Shown in pieces: positions 40,106-49,028 of a stretch of 64,000 bases of DNA (positions within the stretch are counted from its first letter, which is position 1; each line of letters begins with the position of its first letter). The stretch covers positions 1-64,000 of the forward strand of contig NZ_SSOD01000015.1 in NCBI RefSeq assembly GCF_004801305.1, written 5' to 3'. Origin of the DNA: Pseudothauera rhizosphaerae (GTDB taxonomy: Bacteria; Pseudomonadota; Gammaproteobacteria; Burkholderiales; Rhodocyclaceae). The notes under the pieces were generated by a model. The model saw only the letters and a list, made by a program, of their open reading frames with translations. It did not search any database and was not told the origin of the DNA. Made by a program: the position numbers and the translations under genes.

Positions 40106-41913
40106 GGTGCCGTTCCTTCCGGTACTCGGGCGGTATCCGCAGACGCGGTGCCGCCCAGCGCCCAGTGCTGGGCCTTCTCGTAGTTGCCCCACAGGCGCGC
40201 ATACACGTCGTGGCGGGCGAGCAGTTCGTCATGGCGCCCGGCCTCGGCCAGGCGGCCCTGGTCGAAGACCAGGATCTGGTCGGCATCGCGGATGGTGGAC
40301 AGCCGGTGCGCCACCATCAGCACGGTCTTGCCGCGCATCAGGTTCGACAGCGCCGCCACCAGCGCGGCCTCGTTCTCCGGATCGGCGAAGGCGGTGGCCT
40401 CGTCCAGCACCAGGATCGGCCGGTTCTGCAGGATGGCGCGGGCGATGGTGATGCGCTGGCGCTGGCCGCCGGAGAGGAAGATGCCGCGCTCGCCCGCGGG
40501 CGTGTCGTAGCCCTGCGGCAGCGCCATGATGAAGTCGTGGGCCTGCGCCGCCTGCGCCGCGGCGATCACGTCTTCGAGCGGCGCGTCGGGCCGCCCCAGG
40601 CGGATGTTGTCGGCGATGCTGTCGGAGAACAGGAAGGTGTCCTGGAACACGAAGGCCACCTGCGTCATCAGGGTCTCCGGCGCCATCCCGCGCACGTCCA
40701 CGCCGCCCACCAGGATGCGTCCGGCGGTCACGTCCCAGAAGCGCGGGATCAGCCGCGCCACCGTGGTCTTGCCCGCACCCGAGGGGCCGACCAGCGCGGT
40801 GACGCTGCCCGGCGGCGCACTGAAGCTCACCTCGCGCAGCACCTCCGGGCCATCTTTCGTGTAGCGGAAGCTCACCGCCTCGAAACGCACGCCGGCGTCG
40901 GCCGGGCGCCTGGCCGAAGCGGCGTCCGGCACGGGCATGGGCGGCGTGGCGAGCACTTCGTGGATACGCCGGATGCTGATGCCGGTCTTGTTGACCAGGT
41001 GCTTGAGGGACATCAGCGGCAGCATGGATTCGGCCATGCCGCTGCCGATCAGCAGCACCGCCAGCCAGGTGGCCGGCGCCAGCGCGTCGCGCCAGACGAG
41101 CCAGGCGCCCAGCCACAGCAGCACCGCCAGCGTGGGCATGGGGTTGAGGATGGCGAGCGAGAAGCGCGAGGCGAAACCGGCCTGGCGATACCAGCGCGTG
41201 ACCATCTCCAGATAGCCTTCCAGCGCGCGCTGGTAGCGCCCGAAAGTATCGTTGCCCGAATCGAAGGTGCGCACCACCGGCATGGCCTGGACGAATTCCA
41301 CCACCGCGGCGCTGACCCGCTCGCGCGCTTCGTTGTACTGGCGCATCAGCTCGGTGCTGTCGCGCATCGCCAGCCCCAGCACGATGAAGCCGAACACCAG
41401 CACGGCCGTGGCAGCCAGCGCCAGGCGCCAGTCGAGCAGCCACAGCGCGACGAAGGTGGCGAGCGGCGCGACGTAGGCGCGGGCGTAGAGCGGCGTGCTG
41501 TCGGCGACGAACACGTGCAGGGCGCGCACGTCGTCCTGCATGATCTTGGCCAGCGCGCCGGATCCCATCTGCTGCGCCCAGCCCAGGGGCACCCGCGCCA
41601 GGTGTTCGGAGAGGCGGGTGCGCAGGATGGTCTCCAGGCGGAAGGCGGCGTAGTGCGACTGGTTGAAGGCGAGGAGCCGCAGCGTGTAGGCCGCGACGGT
41701 CAGCGCCGTGGCCGCCGCCAGTCCGTGCCATGGCCATTCCCCCGGCCGGGCGAAGAGTTCATGCACGACCCAGGCCAGCGCGCCCAGGGCCAGCAGCGAG
41801 GCCAGCGCGCTCAGCGAGGCCAGGAACATCGCAAAGCGTATCTGCCCCCGCACCGGGCGCATGATGGCCCAGACGCCGGGGACGGCAGCGGTCGTGGTGG
41901 TGCGATCGGTCAC
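40102..41913 (-). CDS. ABC half-transporter (TMD-NBD), siderophore type, first subunit
   Basis: A 603-residue partner of the next gene. It has the six-helix domain, then Walker A GPSGAGKTT, signature LSGGQRQRITIARA and Walker B ILVLDEATAFADP. The last is unusual: DEATAFAD in place of DEATSALD. It lies 25 nt after the TonB receptor stop. Together with the second subunit it forms a heterodimer of the YbtPQ/IrtAB kind by inference. Confidence 0.9.
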   Translation of the reverse strand: MTDRTTTTAAVPGVWAIMRPVRGQIRFAMFLASLSALASLLALGALAWVVHELFARPGEWPWHGLAAATALTVAAYTLRLLAFNQSHYAAFRLETILRTRLSEHLARVPLGWAQQMGSGALAKIMQDDVRALHVFVADSTPLYARAYVAPLATFVALWLLDWRLALAATAVLVFGFIVLGLAMRDSTELMRQYNEARERVSAAVVEFVQAMPVVRTFDSGNDTFGRYQRALEGYLEMVTRWYRQAGFASRFSLAILNPMPTLAVLLWLGAWLVWRDALAPATWLAVLLIGSGMAESMLPLMSLKHLVNKTGISIRRIHEVLATPPMPVPDAASARRPADAGVRFEAVSFRYTKDGPEVLREVSFSAPPGSVTALVGPSGAGKTTVARLIPRFWDVTAGRILVGGVDVRGMAPETLMTQVAFVFQDTFLFSDSIADNIRLGRPDAPLEDVIAAAQAAQAHDFIMALPQGYDTPAGERGIFLSGGQRQRITIARAILQNRPILVLDEATAFADPENEAALVAALSNLMRGKTVLMVAHRLSTIRDADQILVFDQGRLAEAGRHDELLARHDVYARLWGNYEKAQHWALGGTASADTARVPEGTAP

Positions 41914-41938
41914 GGAATCTCCTCCCGGCGCGGCCGCT

Positions 41939-44068
41939 TCAGAAGCTGTAGCGGGCGCCGACGCCGATCTTGCGCGGGGCGCCGAAGCTGGCCATGGTGA
42001 TGGCGTAGTTGGACATGAAGCCGCTGGTGTATTCCTCGTCCGTGGCGTTATGGACGTAGGCGTAGAGATCCCAGTCGGCGAAACGGTAGCCGGCCTTGAG
42101 GTCGACGGTGGTGTAGCCGTCCTCGCGCGCGAAGCCCTTGACCGCGTCGTCGTAGAACATCACGCGGCCCACATTCCTGACGTCGACGCGGGCGTAGGCG
42201 CCGCCCGGCGACAGCCACGCCGCGCTCAGGCGCAGGGTGTGGGACGGCGTGTTCTCGATCTTCTTGCCGTCGAAGTCGTGGGTGCCGGCGTCGTAGCTCT
42301 TGTACTTCGCGTCGATCACGCCCAGCGCGCCGCCCAGTTCCCAGTTGCGGACGGGGTGCCAGGTCAGCTCGACCTCGGCGCCGGTGGAATGGGCCTTTCT
42401 GGCGTTGCTGGTGGTGTAGAGCGCGCCGACCGCCTTGTAGATGTGCACGTCCTCGATGTCCATGTGGAACAGGTTGGCGGCCACGGTGAGATGCTCGCCG
42501 CGGCCCCTGATGCCGATTTCGTAGTTGTCCGAGATCTGCGGCTTGAAGCGGTTGTCCGCCACCGCGCCGCTGCTGGAGAAGTAGTTGTAGCCGCCGGGCA
42601 TGTAGCCTTTGGAATAGGAGACGTAGGCCGTCCAGCGCGGGTCGATGGCGTAGCTCAGCGCGGCGCGGGGCAGGAACTGGTTCCAGCGCTTCGTGTCCTC
42701 CATGCCGTACATCGCCGGCCCCGCCATGCCCACCGGCAGGTAATAGGTATCGACCTGGAATTCCTTCTCGATGCTCTGGTAGCGGCCGCCCAGCGTCAGT
42801 TCGGCCTTGCCGAACGGATAGATGATCTGTCCGAACAGCGCGTGGGTCTGCGTGTCGGTGGTCGAATCGGCGTTCATCTCGAAATTGCCCAAGGGAGGCA
42901 CGGGCATCTGCATGCCGTAGGGGCCCTGGTCGTGGCTCTCCTTTTCGAAATACACGCCCGCCACCCAGCGCAGGCCCGTGGTGGCGCTGCTCGACAGCCG
43001 GATTTCCTGCGACCAGGTTTCCGTCTCCGAGTGGTTGAACTGGGTCAGCCCGGCATAGAGCGGATTGACCCCGAAATCGGCGTCGTAGATGCCGTCCAGC
43101 GTGAAGGTCTTGTGCGTGGTCACCGAATCGAGCGTCACCGCGCCCATGCGATACGTCAGCAGCAGGCTTTGTGCGTCGGTGTCGCCCTTTTCCTTCGGCG
43201 CGACGTCGTAACTGGCCTTTTCCGCCGCGTCGCGCTTGAAGAAGCCGAGCGGCGAGCCGCCCGGTCCGGCCTGGGTGCCCTCGTACCAGCGCGCCGTGTA
43301 GCGTTCCTGCGACAGTGCGAGCTTGGCGCTCAAGGCGGTGTTGGGCGTCCACAGCAGATAGGCGCTCAGCTTGTCGTTGTCGTGGGCCGAGGCATCCTTC
43401 TTCATGCCCGGCCAGGTGTTCTCGATCCAGCCGTCGCTGCTGCCGTACTGTCCGTTGATCCCCGCGTACAGGGCATCCTTGACCAGCGCGCCGCTGGCGT
43501 TGAAGGTACCCAGCCGGCCGTCGTCCTCGGCGATCTCCACGCCGGCGGTCCCGTGCCAGTCGTTCTCCGGCTTCTTGGTGACGATGTTGATGACCGCGCC
43601 GATGGCGTCCTTGCCGTAGAGCGAACCCTGCGGGCCGCGCAGCACTTCGATGCGCTCGACGTTGGCGAGCGACGGGTCGAAGCCGTAGCGGCTGGAATAG
43701 GCCACGCCGTCGATGTAAACGACGATCGGATTGTTGTTGGTGAACATCGAGGCGTTCAGGCCGCGGAAGCTGATGCCCATGCCGTGGCCGCCGGCCGCGT
43801 TCGAGTACATGTTGGGGATTTCGCCGAGCAGGTCGGCGACCTTGTTGATTCCCCGCTCCTCCAGCGTGGCGCCATCGATCACGGTGATGCTCTGGGGCAC
43901 GGACTGAACGTCCTGCTCGATCTTGTTGGCGGTGACGGTAACCGGGGACAGGGTCGCCGCATCCGCCTGCCCGCCCGCGTCGGCGGCCGGCGAGCAAGCC
44001 GGTGCCATCGCTAGGATGGCGGCGGCTATGGCGTTCAGGGGAAAGCGTGGGCTCCTCGTTGCGGGCAT
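41939..44068 (-). CDS. TonB-dependent siderophore-type receptor
   Basis: Outer-membrane receptor of 709 residues. A signal peptide is followed by a plug with TVTANKIEQDVQSVPQSITVIDG, the block VERIEVLRGPQGSLYGKDAIGAVINIVTKKP, and a barrel ending in ARYSF. The barrel motif YSKGYMPGGYN resembles FyuA-like receptors of thiazoline siderophores such as yersiniabactin. The start at 44068 has a GAGGA ribosome site. It lies 73 nt after the methyltransferase gene, which is first in the operon. Confidence 0.9.
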   Translation of the reverse strand: MPATRSPRFPLNAIAAAILAMAPACSPAADAGGQADAATLSPVTVTANKIEQDVQSVPQSITVIDGATLEERGINKVADLLGEIPNMYSNAAGGHGMGISFRGLNASMFTNNNPIVVYIDGVAYSSRYGFDPSLANVERIEVLRGPQGSLYGKDAIGAVINIVTKKPENDWHGTAGVEIAEDDGRLGTFNASGALVKDALYAGINGQYGSSDGWIENTWPGMKKDASAHDNDKLSAYLLWTPNTALSAKLALSQERYTARWYEGTQAGPGGSPLGFFKRDAAEKASYDVAPKEKGDTDAQSLLLTYRMGAVTLDSVTTHKTFTLDGIYDADFGVNPLYAGLTQFNHSETETWSQEIRLSSSATTGLRWVAGVYFEKESHDQGPYGMQMPVPPLGNFEMNADSTTDTQTHALFGQIIYPFGKAELTLGGRYQSIEKEFQVDTYYLPVGMAGPAMYGMEDTKRWNQFLPRAALSYAIDPRWTAYVSYSKGYMPGGYNYFSSSGAVADNRFKPQISDNYEIGIRGRGEHLTVAANLFHMDIEDVHIYKAVGALYTTSNARKAHSTGAEVELTWHPVRNWELGGALGVIDAKYKSYDAGTHDFDGKKIENTPSHTLRLSAAWLSPGGAYARVDVRNVGRVMFYDDAVKGFAREDGYTTVDLKAGYRFADWDLYAYVHNATDEEYTSGFMSNYAITMASFGAPRKIGVGARYSF

Positions 44069-44141
44069 GATGTTCCTCAAGGATTGGGGATGCGGAAAAT
44101 CGGGGATCTCGCAGAAGGCCGGCACGCCCCTGCGCATTCCT

Positions 44142-44960
44142 TCATCGGGCGGACGAACGGCTTCTGAGGCGCACGATGCCCGGCATGAAGGCGCGCAGCA
44201 TGGGGATGCGCGCGAAGACGGACATGTACCGGCCCGGCCCGACGCGGAAATTGCGGTAGGGCATGGCCCGCACCTCCTCGATCGCCGGGCTCCAGCCACG
44301 CAGCGTTGCGGGCGCGTCATGCAGCGCGATGCCCCAGGGCATGGGCGGCGCCTTGTAGTGGGGGGTGCGCCAATAGCCCTGCACGGTTTTCCTGGAGAAC
44401 CAGACGGGAATGGTGTCGAACATGAATTCCACGCCGGGAAAGCGCTCGACCAGCGCAACGGTCAGCCCGCGCACCGTACTTTCGTCGAAATACATCAGCA
44501 GGCCCTGGGCGGTGACGAAGACTTCGCCGGCGGGAATCTCATCCATCCACGCCGGGTCGAGTGCGCTGCAGCGGACATGCCGGCAGCGCTCGCCCGCGGG
44601 CAGGAAGCGCTCGCGCACCTCGATGGCCTCAGGCACGTCCACGCACAACCAGCGCACCCTGCCGTCGTCGATACGCTGGAACTGGGTTTCCAGCCCGCAG
44701 CCCAGTTCCACCACCGAGCCGCCCGGATGCGCCTGCATCCACGCCGCGACGGCTTCGTCGAACATCAGCGAACGCACTGCGTGGGAGGAATCTGCCGGAC
44801 CGAAGCTCTGCCGGTAGTCATAGGGAATCGCACGGTAGATGCGCTCGGCCTCCGGGTCGCGCAGCATCGCGTCGGGCCGCAGCGATTCGCTCGCACGATT
44901 GTGCAGTGTCCACAGCATGGTTTCCGGGACACCGGTGAGGCGGGGGGAAGCGGACGGCAT
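44142..44960 (-). CDS. SAM-dependent O-methyltransferase, LCM-like
   Basis: A 272-residue methyltransferase with motif I VVELGCGLETQFQR (about residues 84-97), the acidic WLCVDVPEAIEVRE, and FVTAQGLLMYFDE. This follows the leucine carboxyl methyltransferase / Tcm-like family (COG3315 style), whose members methylate carboxyls or hydroxyls of polyketides and small molecules. As first gene of the TonB-ABC operon it may modify a metallophore, for example to release metal or prevent re-export; that is inference. Confidence 0.85.
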   Translation of the reverse strand: MPSASPRLTGVPETMLWTLHNRASESLRPDAMLRDPEAERIYRAIPYDYRQSFGPADSSHAVRSLMFDEAVAAWMQAHPGGSVVELGCGLETQFQRIDDGRVRWLCVDVPEAIEVRERFLPAGERCRHVRCSALDPAWMDEIPAGEVFVTAQGLLMYFDESTVRGLTVALVERFPGVEFMFDTIPVWFSRKTVQGYWRTPHYKAPPMPWGIALHDAPATLRGWSPAIEEVRAMPYRNFRVGPGRYMSVFARIPMLRAFMPGIVRLRSRSSAR

Positions 44961-44983
44961 GGTCGTCGGTCTGGCAAGGGATA

Positions 44984-45015
44984 CGAATGAGAAGAGTTCG
45001 CATTTTTCTCATTCG
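44984..45015 (-). promoter_or_regulatory. Palindromic operator upstream of metallophore operon
   Basis: Perfect 10-bp inverted repeat CGAATGAGAA (44984-44993) / TTCTCATTCG (45006-45015) with a 12-bp spacer, starting 24 bp upstream of the methyltransferase ATG. The arms contain AATGAGAA/TTCTCATT, which resembles a Fur half-site, but the spacing is wider than in a standard Fur box. It could be a Fur, AraC or other operator. Confidence 0.55.
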
Positions 45016-45121
45016 CACCCATCCGCTCCACCCGAAGCGGGAACGAACGACCCCTGGCGGGAAATACTTGCCGGACAGCCCGCCCGGCACCGGGCTGCGG
45101 CCGGCCGGAACCGCCGCGGCC

Positions 45122-46279
45122 TCAGTCGGAGGCGGCCTTGGTCCCGGGGGCGGCCACGGGGTATGAGGGCGGCGCCTCGCCCGCCGCGGGCGCGGCCTGC
45201 GGCAAGGCCTCGGGCACGGCGCCTGCGGGACTTTCCATGCCGTGCAGCCATTCGCGCCAGATCGCCACCAGCAAGGCCATCAGCACCGGACCGACGAAGA
45301 GGCCCACCAGCCCCATGGTCTGCACGCCGCCCACCAGGCCGAAGAAGGTGGGCAGGAAGGGCAGCTTCACCGGGCCGCCGACCAGGCGCGGGCGCAGGGT
45401 CTTGTCCACGATGAAGAGCTCCACCGTGCCCCAGGCGAACAGCCCCAGGCCGGCGACGAGGTTGCCGGAACCGACCAGGTACAGGGACACCAGCGTGAAG
45501 GAAAGCGGCGCGCCGCCGGGAATCAGCGCCATGAAGCCGGTGGCTACGCCCAGCAGCACCGGCGAGGGCACGCCGGCGATCCAGTAGGCCACGCCGAGCA
45601 CCACCCCTTCGCCCAGCGCGATCAGCCCCATGCCGGTGACGGTGGCGCTGACCGTGGCCGGCACCACGCGGGAGAAACGCTGCCAGCGCAGGGGCAGGAT
45701 GCGTTCGCCGACCACGTCGATCTGCGCGGCGATGCGTTCGCCGTCCTTGTAGACGAAGAACAGCGTGATCAGCATGAACAGCGTGGTCAACGCGAGGCGG
45801 AACAGATCCCCGGTGACGGTGAGCAGGGTGCGGTAGATGTTGCCCAGATGCTCGCCGCTGAAGACCTGCACCCAATGCCCGAGGGCCTGCGGTTCGCCCA
45901 GGTGCTCGCTCCAGTAGCCCGCCAGCCGCTCGCCGACCACCGGCAGGGAACTGATCCACGCCGGCACCGGCGCGCCGGTGCGGTTGGCTTCCAGCAGCCA
46001 GGCGATGAAGTTGCCCGCCTCCTTCAGCGCGTAGTGGAGCGCGACGGTCAGCGGCACGATCAGCGCGCAGATGACCACGACGATCGCCACGCTCGCAGCC
46101 AGGATGGTGTTGCCCCTGCACGACTCGACGCCGCGGCGGTACAGCGGCCAACTGGCGAAGCCGATCACCAGCGCGGCCAGCACCGGCACCAGGAAGCCAC
46201 GCAGGAAATAGGCTCCGGCGACGAGGATCAGCAAAAGCAGTGCGCGAACGACGAACGGGGCTTGCAGGACGGGCTGCAT
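45122..46279 (-). CDS. AI-2E family transporter (YdiK/PerM-like)
   Basis: A 385-residue membrane protein with about eight hydrophobic segments, a central soluble loop and the family motif FMLITLFFVYKDGERI. The VGGPVKLPFLPTFFGLVGGVQTMGLVGLFVGPVLMAL end block is typical of the YdiK branch. Members of this superfamily include the AI-2 exporter TqsA and Na/H antiporters; the substrate here is unknown. It ends 106 bp before the promoter of the metallophore operon on the same strand. Confidence 0.88.
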   Translation of the reverse strand: MQPVLQAPFVVRALLLLILVAGAYFLRGFLVPVLAALVIGFASWPLYRRGVESCRGNTILAASVAIVVVICALIVPLTVALHYALKEAGNFIAWLLEANRTGAPVPAWISSLPVVGERLAGYWSEHLGEPQALGHWVQVFSGEHLGNIYRTLLTVTGDLFRLALTTLFMLITLFFVYKDGERIAAQIDVVGERILPLRWQRFSRVVPATVSATVTGMGLIALGEGVVLGVAYWIAGVPSPVLLGVATGFMALIPGGAPLSFTLVSLYLVGSGNLVAGLGLFAWGTVELFIVDKTLRPRLVGGPVKLPFLPTFFGLVGGVQTMGLVGLFVGPVLMALLVAIWREWLHGMESPAGAVPEALPQAAPAAGEAPPSYPVAAPGTKAASD

Positions 46280-46430
46280 GACGGGCGGCGGAGCGGATGA
46301 CGGACAGGACTATATACCGGATGGCGGCCGCCTTGCCCGTTCTGCGCGCCGACGGGATCGGTGTCGGCGTGCTTTACATAGTTCTTAGGTCGTATTTCAT
46401 TTTTCATTTTTCGACAATGACTTACACGCT

Positions 46431-46446
46431 TGGCATGGAACGTGCT
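46431..46446 (+). promoter_or_regulatory. Sigma-54-like promoter of PEP-CTERM gene
   Basis: TGGCATGGAACGTGCT against the consensus TGGCACG-N4-TTGCA/T: GG and GC are 10 bp apart as needed. Transcription would start near 46457, giving a leader of about 46 nt. A second, poorer GG-N10-GC match lies at 46454-46469. The DNA upstream is AT-rich with repeated TTCATTTTTC, a possible activator region. Confidence 0.5.
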
Positions 46447-46502
46447 GCTCGCCTGGCATACGCCGGGCACCCGCCTGGCTTTTCCAAGAAAGGGGATCAC
46501 TC

Positions 46503-47162
46503 ATGAGCTCATTTTCTACCCGCGCGGTTCGCGGCACCTTCTCCAGGTTCCTGTGCGCCATCGCCGCGTGCTTCGCCATCGGCCAGGTGCAGGCGGCCGT
46601 CATCGCCCAGGACCTCGGCACCGATGCACCGCCTGCGACGCTGGGCGGGTACACGCTTACCCCGTTCGGCGACGACGGCATCGGTCTCTTCACCGACATC
46701 ACGTCGCTCGCATCGCCCCTCGGCGGCAGCCTCACGTTCGGCACGGCCGTCAACGCCCGGGAGATCGGATCCGGCTGGGCGACCTGGAGCCACGGCTACA
46801 CCGGCGACGTCTACTATTCGAATGGCGCATTCTCGCTGGCCATCGACTTGCCGGCAGGCACCGGGGCGTTCTATCTGTACGTGGAGCCCGATCCGTTCGA
46901 CCTCTACAGTTTCACGATTACGGCGGACGACGGCACGTCGCTCACCAATGAGGCCCACGGAGATGCCGGCGCCCGTGGCTGGGGCTTCTGGGCCACGGCG
47001 GGAGAGCAGATCGCGTCCTTGCTCATTACGTCCAGCGTGAACTTCGCGGTCGGCGGGTTCGGCATCGCGTCCGCCACGGCCAGCGTGCCGGAACCGACGA
47101 CGCTGGCGCTGATCGGTGCGGCGGCGCTGGCCTTCGGTGTGGGCCGCCGCCGGCGCGCCTGA
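46503..47162 (+). CDS. PEP-CTERM sorting domain protein
   Basis: A 219-residue exported protein with a signal peptide ending near QVQAAV and a beta-rich middle domain of unknown function. The C-terminal sorting signal is VPEPTTLALIGAAALAFGV followed by RRRR: PEP motif, hydrophobic helix, basic end. Such proteins are processed by an exosortase (EpsH family) and tied to exopolysaccharide and biofilm matrix. An AAAGGGGATC ribosome site precedes the ATG. It stands alone with its own terminator. Confidence 0.92.
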   Translation: MSSFSTRAVRGTFSRFLCAIAACFAIGQVQAAVIAQDLGTDAPPATLGGYTLTPFGDDGIGLFTDITSLASPLGGSLTFGTAVNAREIGSGWATWSHGYTGDVYYSNGAFSLAIDLPAGTGAFYLYVEPDPFDLYSFTITADDGTSLTNEAHGDAGARGWGFWATAGEQIASLLITSSVNFAVGGFGIASATASVPEPTTLALIGAAALAFGVGRRRRA

Positions 47163-47206
47163 GCCGACCGACGAACCACCCCGTCACCCGGTAGCACCAG
47201 GATCGG

Positions 47207-47244
47207 AAACCCGCAGGGCCGCAAGGCCGTGCGGGTTTTTTCTT
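47207..47244 (+). terminator. Rho-independent terminator of PEP-CTERM gene
   Basis: Stem AAACCCGCAGGGCC / GGCCGTGCGGGTTT with a GCAA tetraloop and one A-G mismatch, followed by TTTTCTT. Confidence 0.88.
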
Positions 47245-47297
47245 GTATCGAGCCAGCCCCGTCCGCGCTGCGAAGCAACGCAGTTTTTCATGGTTCC

Positions 47298-47312
47298 GCA
47301 CCATTATGGGGC
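47298..47312 (+). promoter_or_regulatory. NtrC-like binding site upstream of amino-acid transporter
   Basis: GCACCATTATGGGGC, in context CGCACCATTATGGGGCT, matches the NtrC consensus TGCACCWWWWTGGTGCA at 14 of 17 bases. It lies 80 bp before the transporter's first start codon. No strong sigma-54 core is seen downstream (the best GG-N10-GC is TGGAGCCCGGCAGGC), so activation through sigma-54 is not established. Confidence 0.45.
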
Positions 47313-47391
47313 TGCCTATCATCGGCTCACCATGGAGCCCGGCAGGCGCCCCGGACCCCATGGGCAAGAACAACTTTCCGGAGCTGCAAAC

Positions 47392-48198
47392 ATGATCAGG
47401 AAATTCCGCTTCCTCGCCCTGCTCGCCCTGTCGGCCCTGGCCGGCGTCGCGCAGGCCGATCGCCTCGACGACATCAGGAAGGCCGGCGTGCTGCGCGTGG
47501 CCGCCTTCGACAGCAACCCGCCGTTCGGCTTCGTGGATCCCAAGAGCAAGCAGATCGTCGGGCTGGACGTGGATTACGCCAGGGAACTGGCGAGCAAGCT
47601 GGGCGTGAAGCTGCAACTGGTGCCGACCAACCCCGCCAACCGCATTCCGCTGCTGTCGGCCAACAAAGTGGACATCGTGCTGGCCAACTTCACCATCACC
47701 GAAGAGCGCGCCAAGCAGGTCAATTTCAGCATCCCCTACTTCGCCTCCGGCCAGCAGTTCATCGCCAAGAAGGGCACCCTCAAGTCTGCCGACCAGCTCG
47801 GCAGCCTGCGCATCGGCGTGGACAAGGGCACCACCAACGAGATCGTGCTGCGCGAGAAATACCCCGGCGCGACCCTGGTGGCCTACGACGACACGCCCTT
47901 CGCCTTCACCGCCCTGCGCAACGGCAACGTGCAGGCCATCACCCAGGACGGCCCCAAGCTGATCGGCCTGCTCGCCAACGTGCCGGACAAGGAGAACTAC
48001 GAAATCCCGCCCTTCTCCATCTCCGACGACCTGATCGGCGCCGGGCTGCCCAAGGACGAGACCCGCTTCACCGAATACGTGAACGCCTTCCTGCGCGAAC
48101 TGGAAGCCAGCGGCAAGGCGCAGAAGATCTACGATGCGTGGTTCGGCCCGAGCACCAAGACCCCGCTCACGCGCATCTTCCGCATCGGCGACAAGTAA
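47392..48198 (+). CDS. Polar amino-acid ABC transporter substrate-binding protein
   Basis: Periplasmic family-3 binding protein of 268 residues. A signal peptide (FRFLALLALSALAGVAQA) is followed by IRKAGVLRVAAFDSNPPFGFVDPKSKQIVGLDVDYARELASKLG and RIGVDKGTTNEIVLREKYPGA, the two-lobed ligand-binding pattern for Glu/Asp/Gln-type amino acids. It is the first gene of a four-gene transporter and is separated from the permeases by a hairpin. Confidence 0.92.
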   Translation: MIRKFRFLALLALSALAGVAQADRLDDIRKAGVLRVAAFDSNPPFGFVDPKSKQIVGLDVDYARELASKLGVKLQLVPTNPANRIPLLSANKVDIVLANFTITEERAKQVNFSIPYFASGQQFIAKKGTLKSADQLGSLRIGVDKGTTNEIVLREKYPGATLVAYDDTPFAFTALRNGNVQAITQDGPKLIGLLANVPDKENYEIPPFSISDDLIGAGLPKDETRFTEYVNAFLRELEASGKAQKIYDAWFGPSTKTPLTRIFRIGDK

Positions 48199-48220
48199 GA
48201 ACGCGCTTTCCGTTTCACCG

Positions 48221-48259
48221 GGCTCCGCGCGGTCCTCGGGCCGCGCGGAGCCTTTTCTT
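48221..48259 (+). terminator. Intra-operon terminator after binding-protein gene
   Basis: Perfect 12-bp stem GGCTCCGCGCGG / CCGCGCGGAGCC and TTTTCTT. Between the binding protein and its permeases it probably lowers permease expression relative to the more abundant periplasmic protein. Confidence 0.8.
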
Positions 48260-48297
48260 GAGTTCCGCTTCACCCGCGCGCAGCCCGCGCCTCTCCC

Positions 48298-49026
48298 ATG
48301 CTCGACCAACTGCTCGCACCGAAATACGTCGGCTGGCTGATCGATGGTTTCTACGTCACCCTGGCCGTGTCCGCGCTGGCCTCGGCCGCCGCCACCGTGC
48401 TCGGCCTGCTGCTCTGTCTGGCCCGCCTCGCCCCCACGCGCTGGCTGGCGTGGCCGGCGCTGGCCTGGCTGTCCCTGTTCCGCAACACGCCGCTGCTGGT
48501 GCAGCTCTTCTTCTGGTACTTCGGCCTCGCCGCGCTGATGCCCCAGGGCCTGCTGGAATGGCTGAACACGCCCCACCACTGGCACCTGGCCTTCTTCGGC
48601 GTGCGCTGGCCGCCCTTCGAATACGTGGCCGGCTTCACCGGCCTGACGCTCTTCACCGCCGCCTTTATCGCCGAGGAATTCCGCGCCGGCGTGCGCGGCG
48701 TGCCGCCGGGGCAGGCGGTGGCCGCCCGCGCGCTGGGCCTGCGGCCGTGGCAGGTGTGGCGTTACGTGGTCATTCCCCAGGCCTTCCGCATCGCGCTGCC
48801 GCCGCTGCTGGGCCAGTACATGAACGCGGTGAAGAATTCCTCGCTGACCATGGCCATCGGCTTGGCGGAACTGTCCTACGCCTCGCGCCAGGTGGAAACC
48901 GAGACCTTCAAGACCTTCCAGGCCTTCGGCATCGCCACCCTGCTCTACATCGGCACCGTCGCCGTCATCGAGCTGGCCGGGCAGTGGGTGCAGCGCCGCC
49001 GTCCGGCGCTGGGGGCGGTGCGCTGA
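48298..49026 (+). CDS. Amino-acid ABC transporter permease, first subunit
   Basis: A 242-residue HisM/GltJ-type inner-membrane permease. It contains [46 protein letters not shown] (the EAA loop that contacts the ATPase) and [26 protein letters not shown]. It is followed after 2 nt by the second permease. Confidence 0.92.
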   Translation: MLDQLLAPKYVGWLIDGFYVTLAVSALASAAATVLGLLLCLARLAPTRWLAWPALAWLSLFRNTPLLVQLFFWYFGLAALMPQGLLEWLNTPHHWHLAFFGVRWPPFEYVAGFTGLTLFTAAFIAEEFRAGVRGVPPGQAVAARALGLRPWQVWRYVVIPQAFRIALPPLLGQYMNAVKNSSLTMAIGLAELSYASRQVETETFKTFQAFGIATLLYIGTVAVIELAGQWVQRRRPALGAVR

Positions 49027-49028
49027 AC

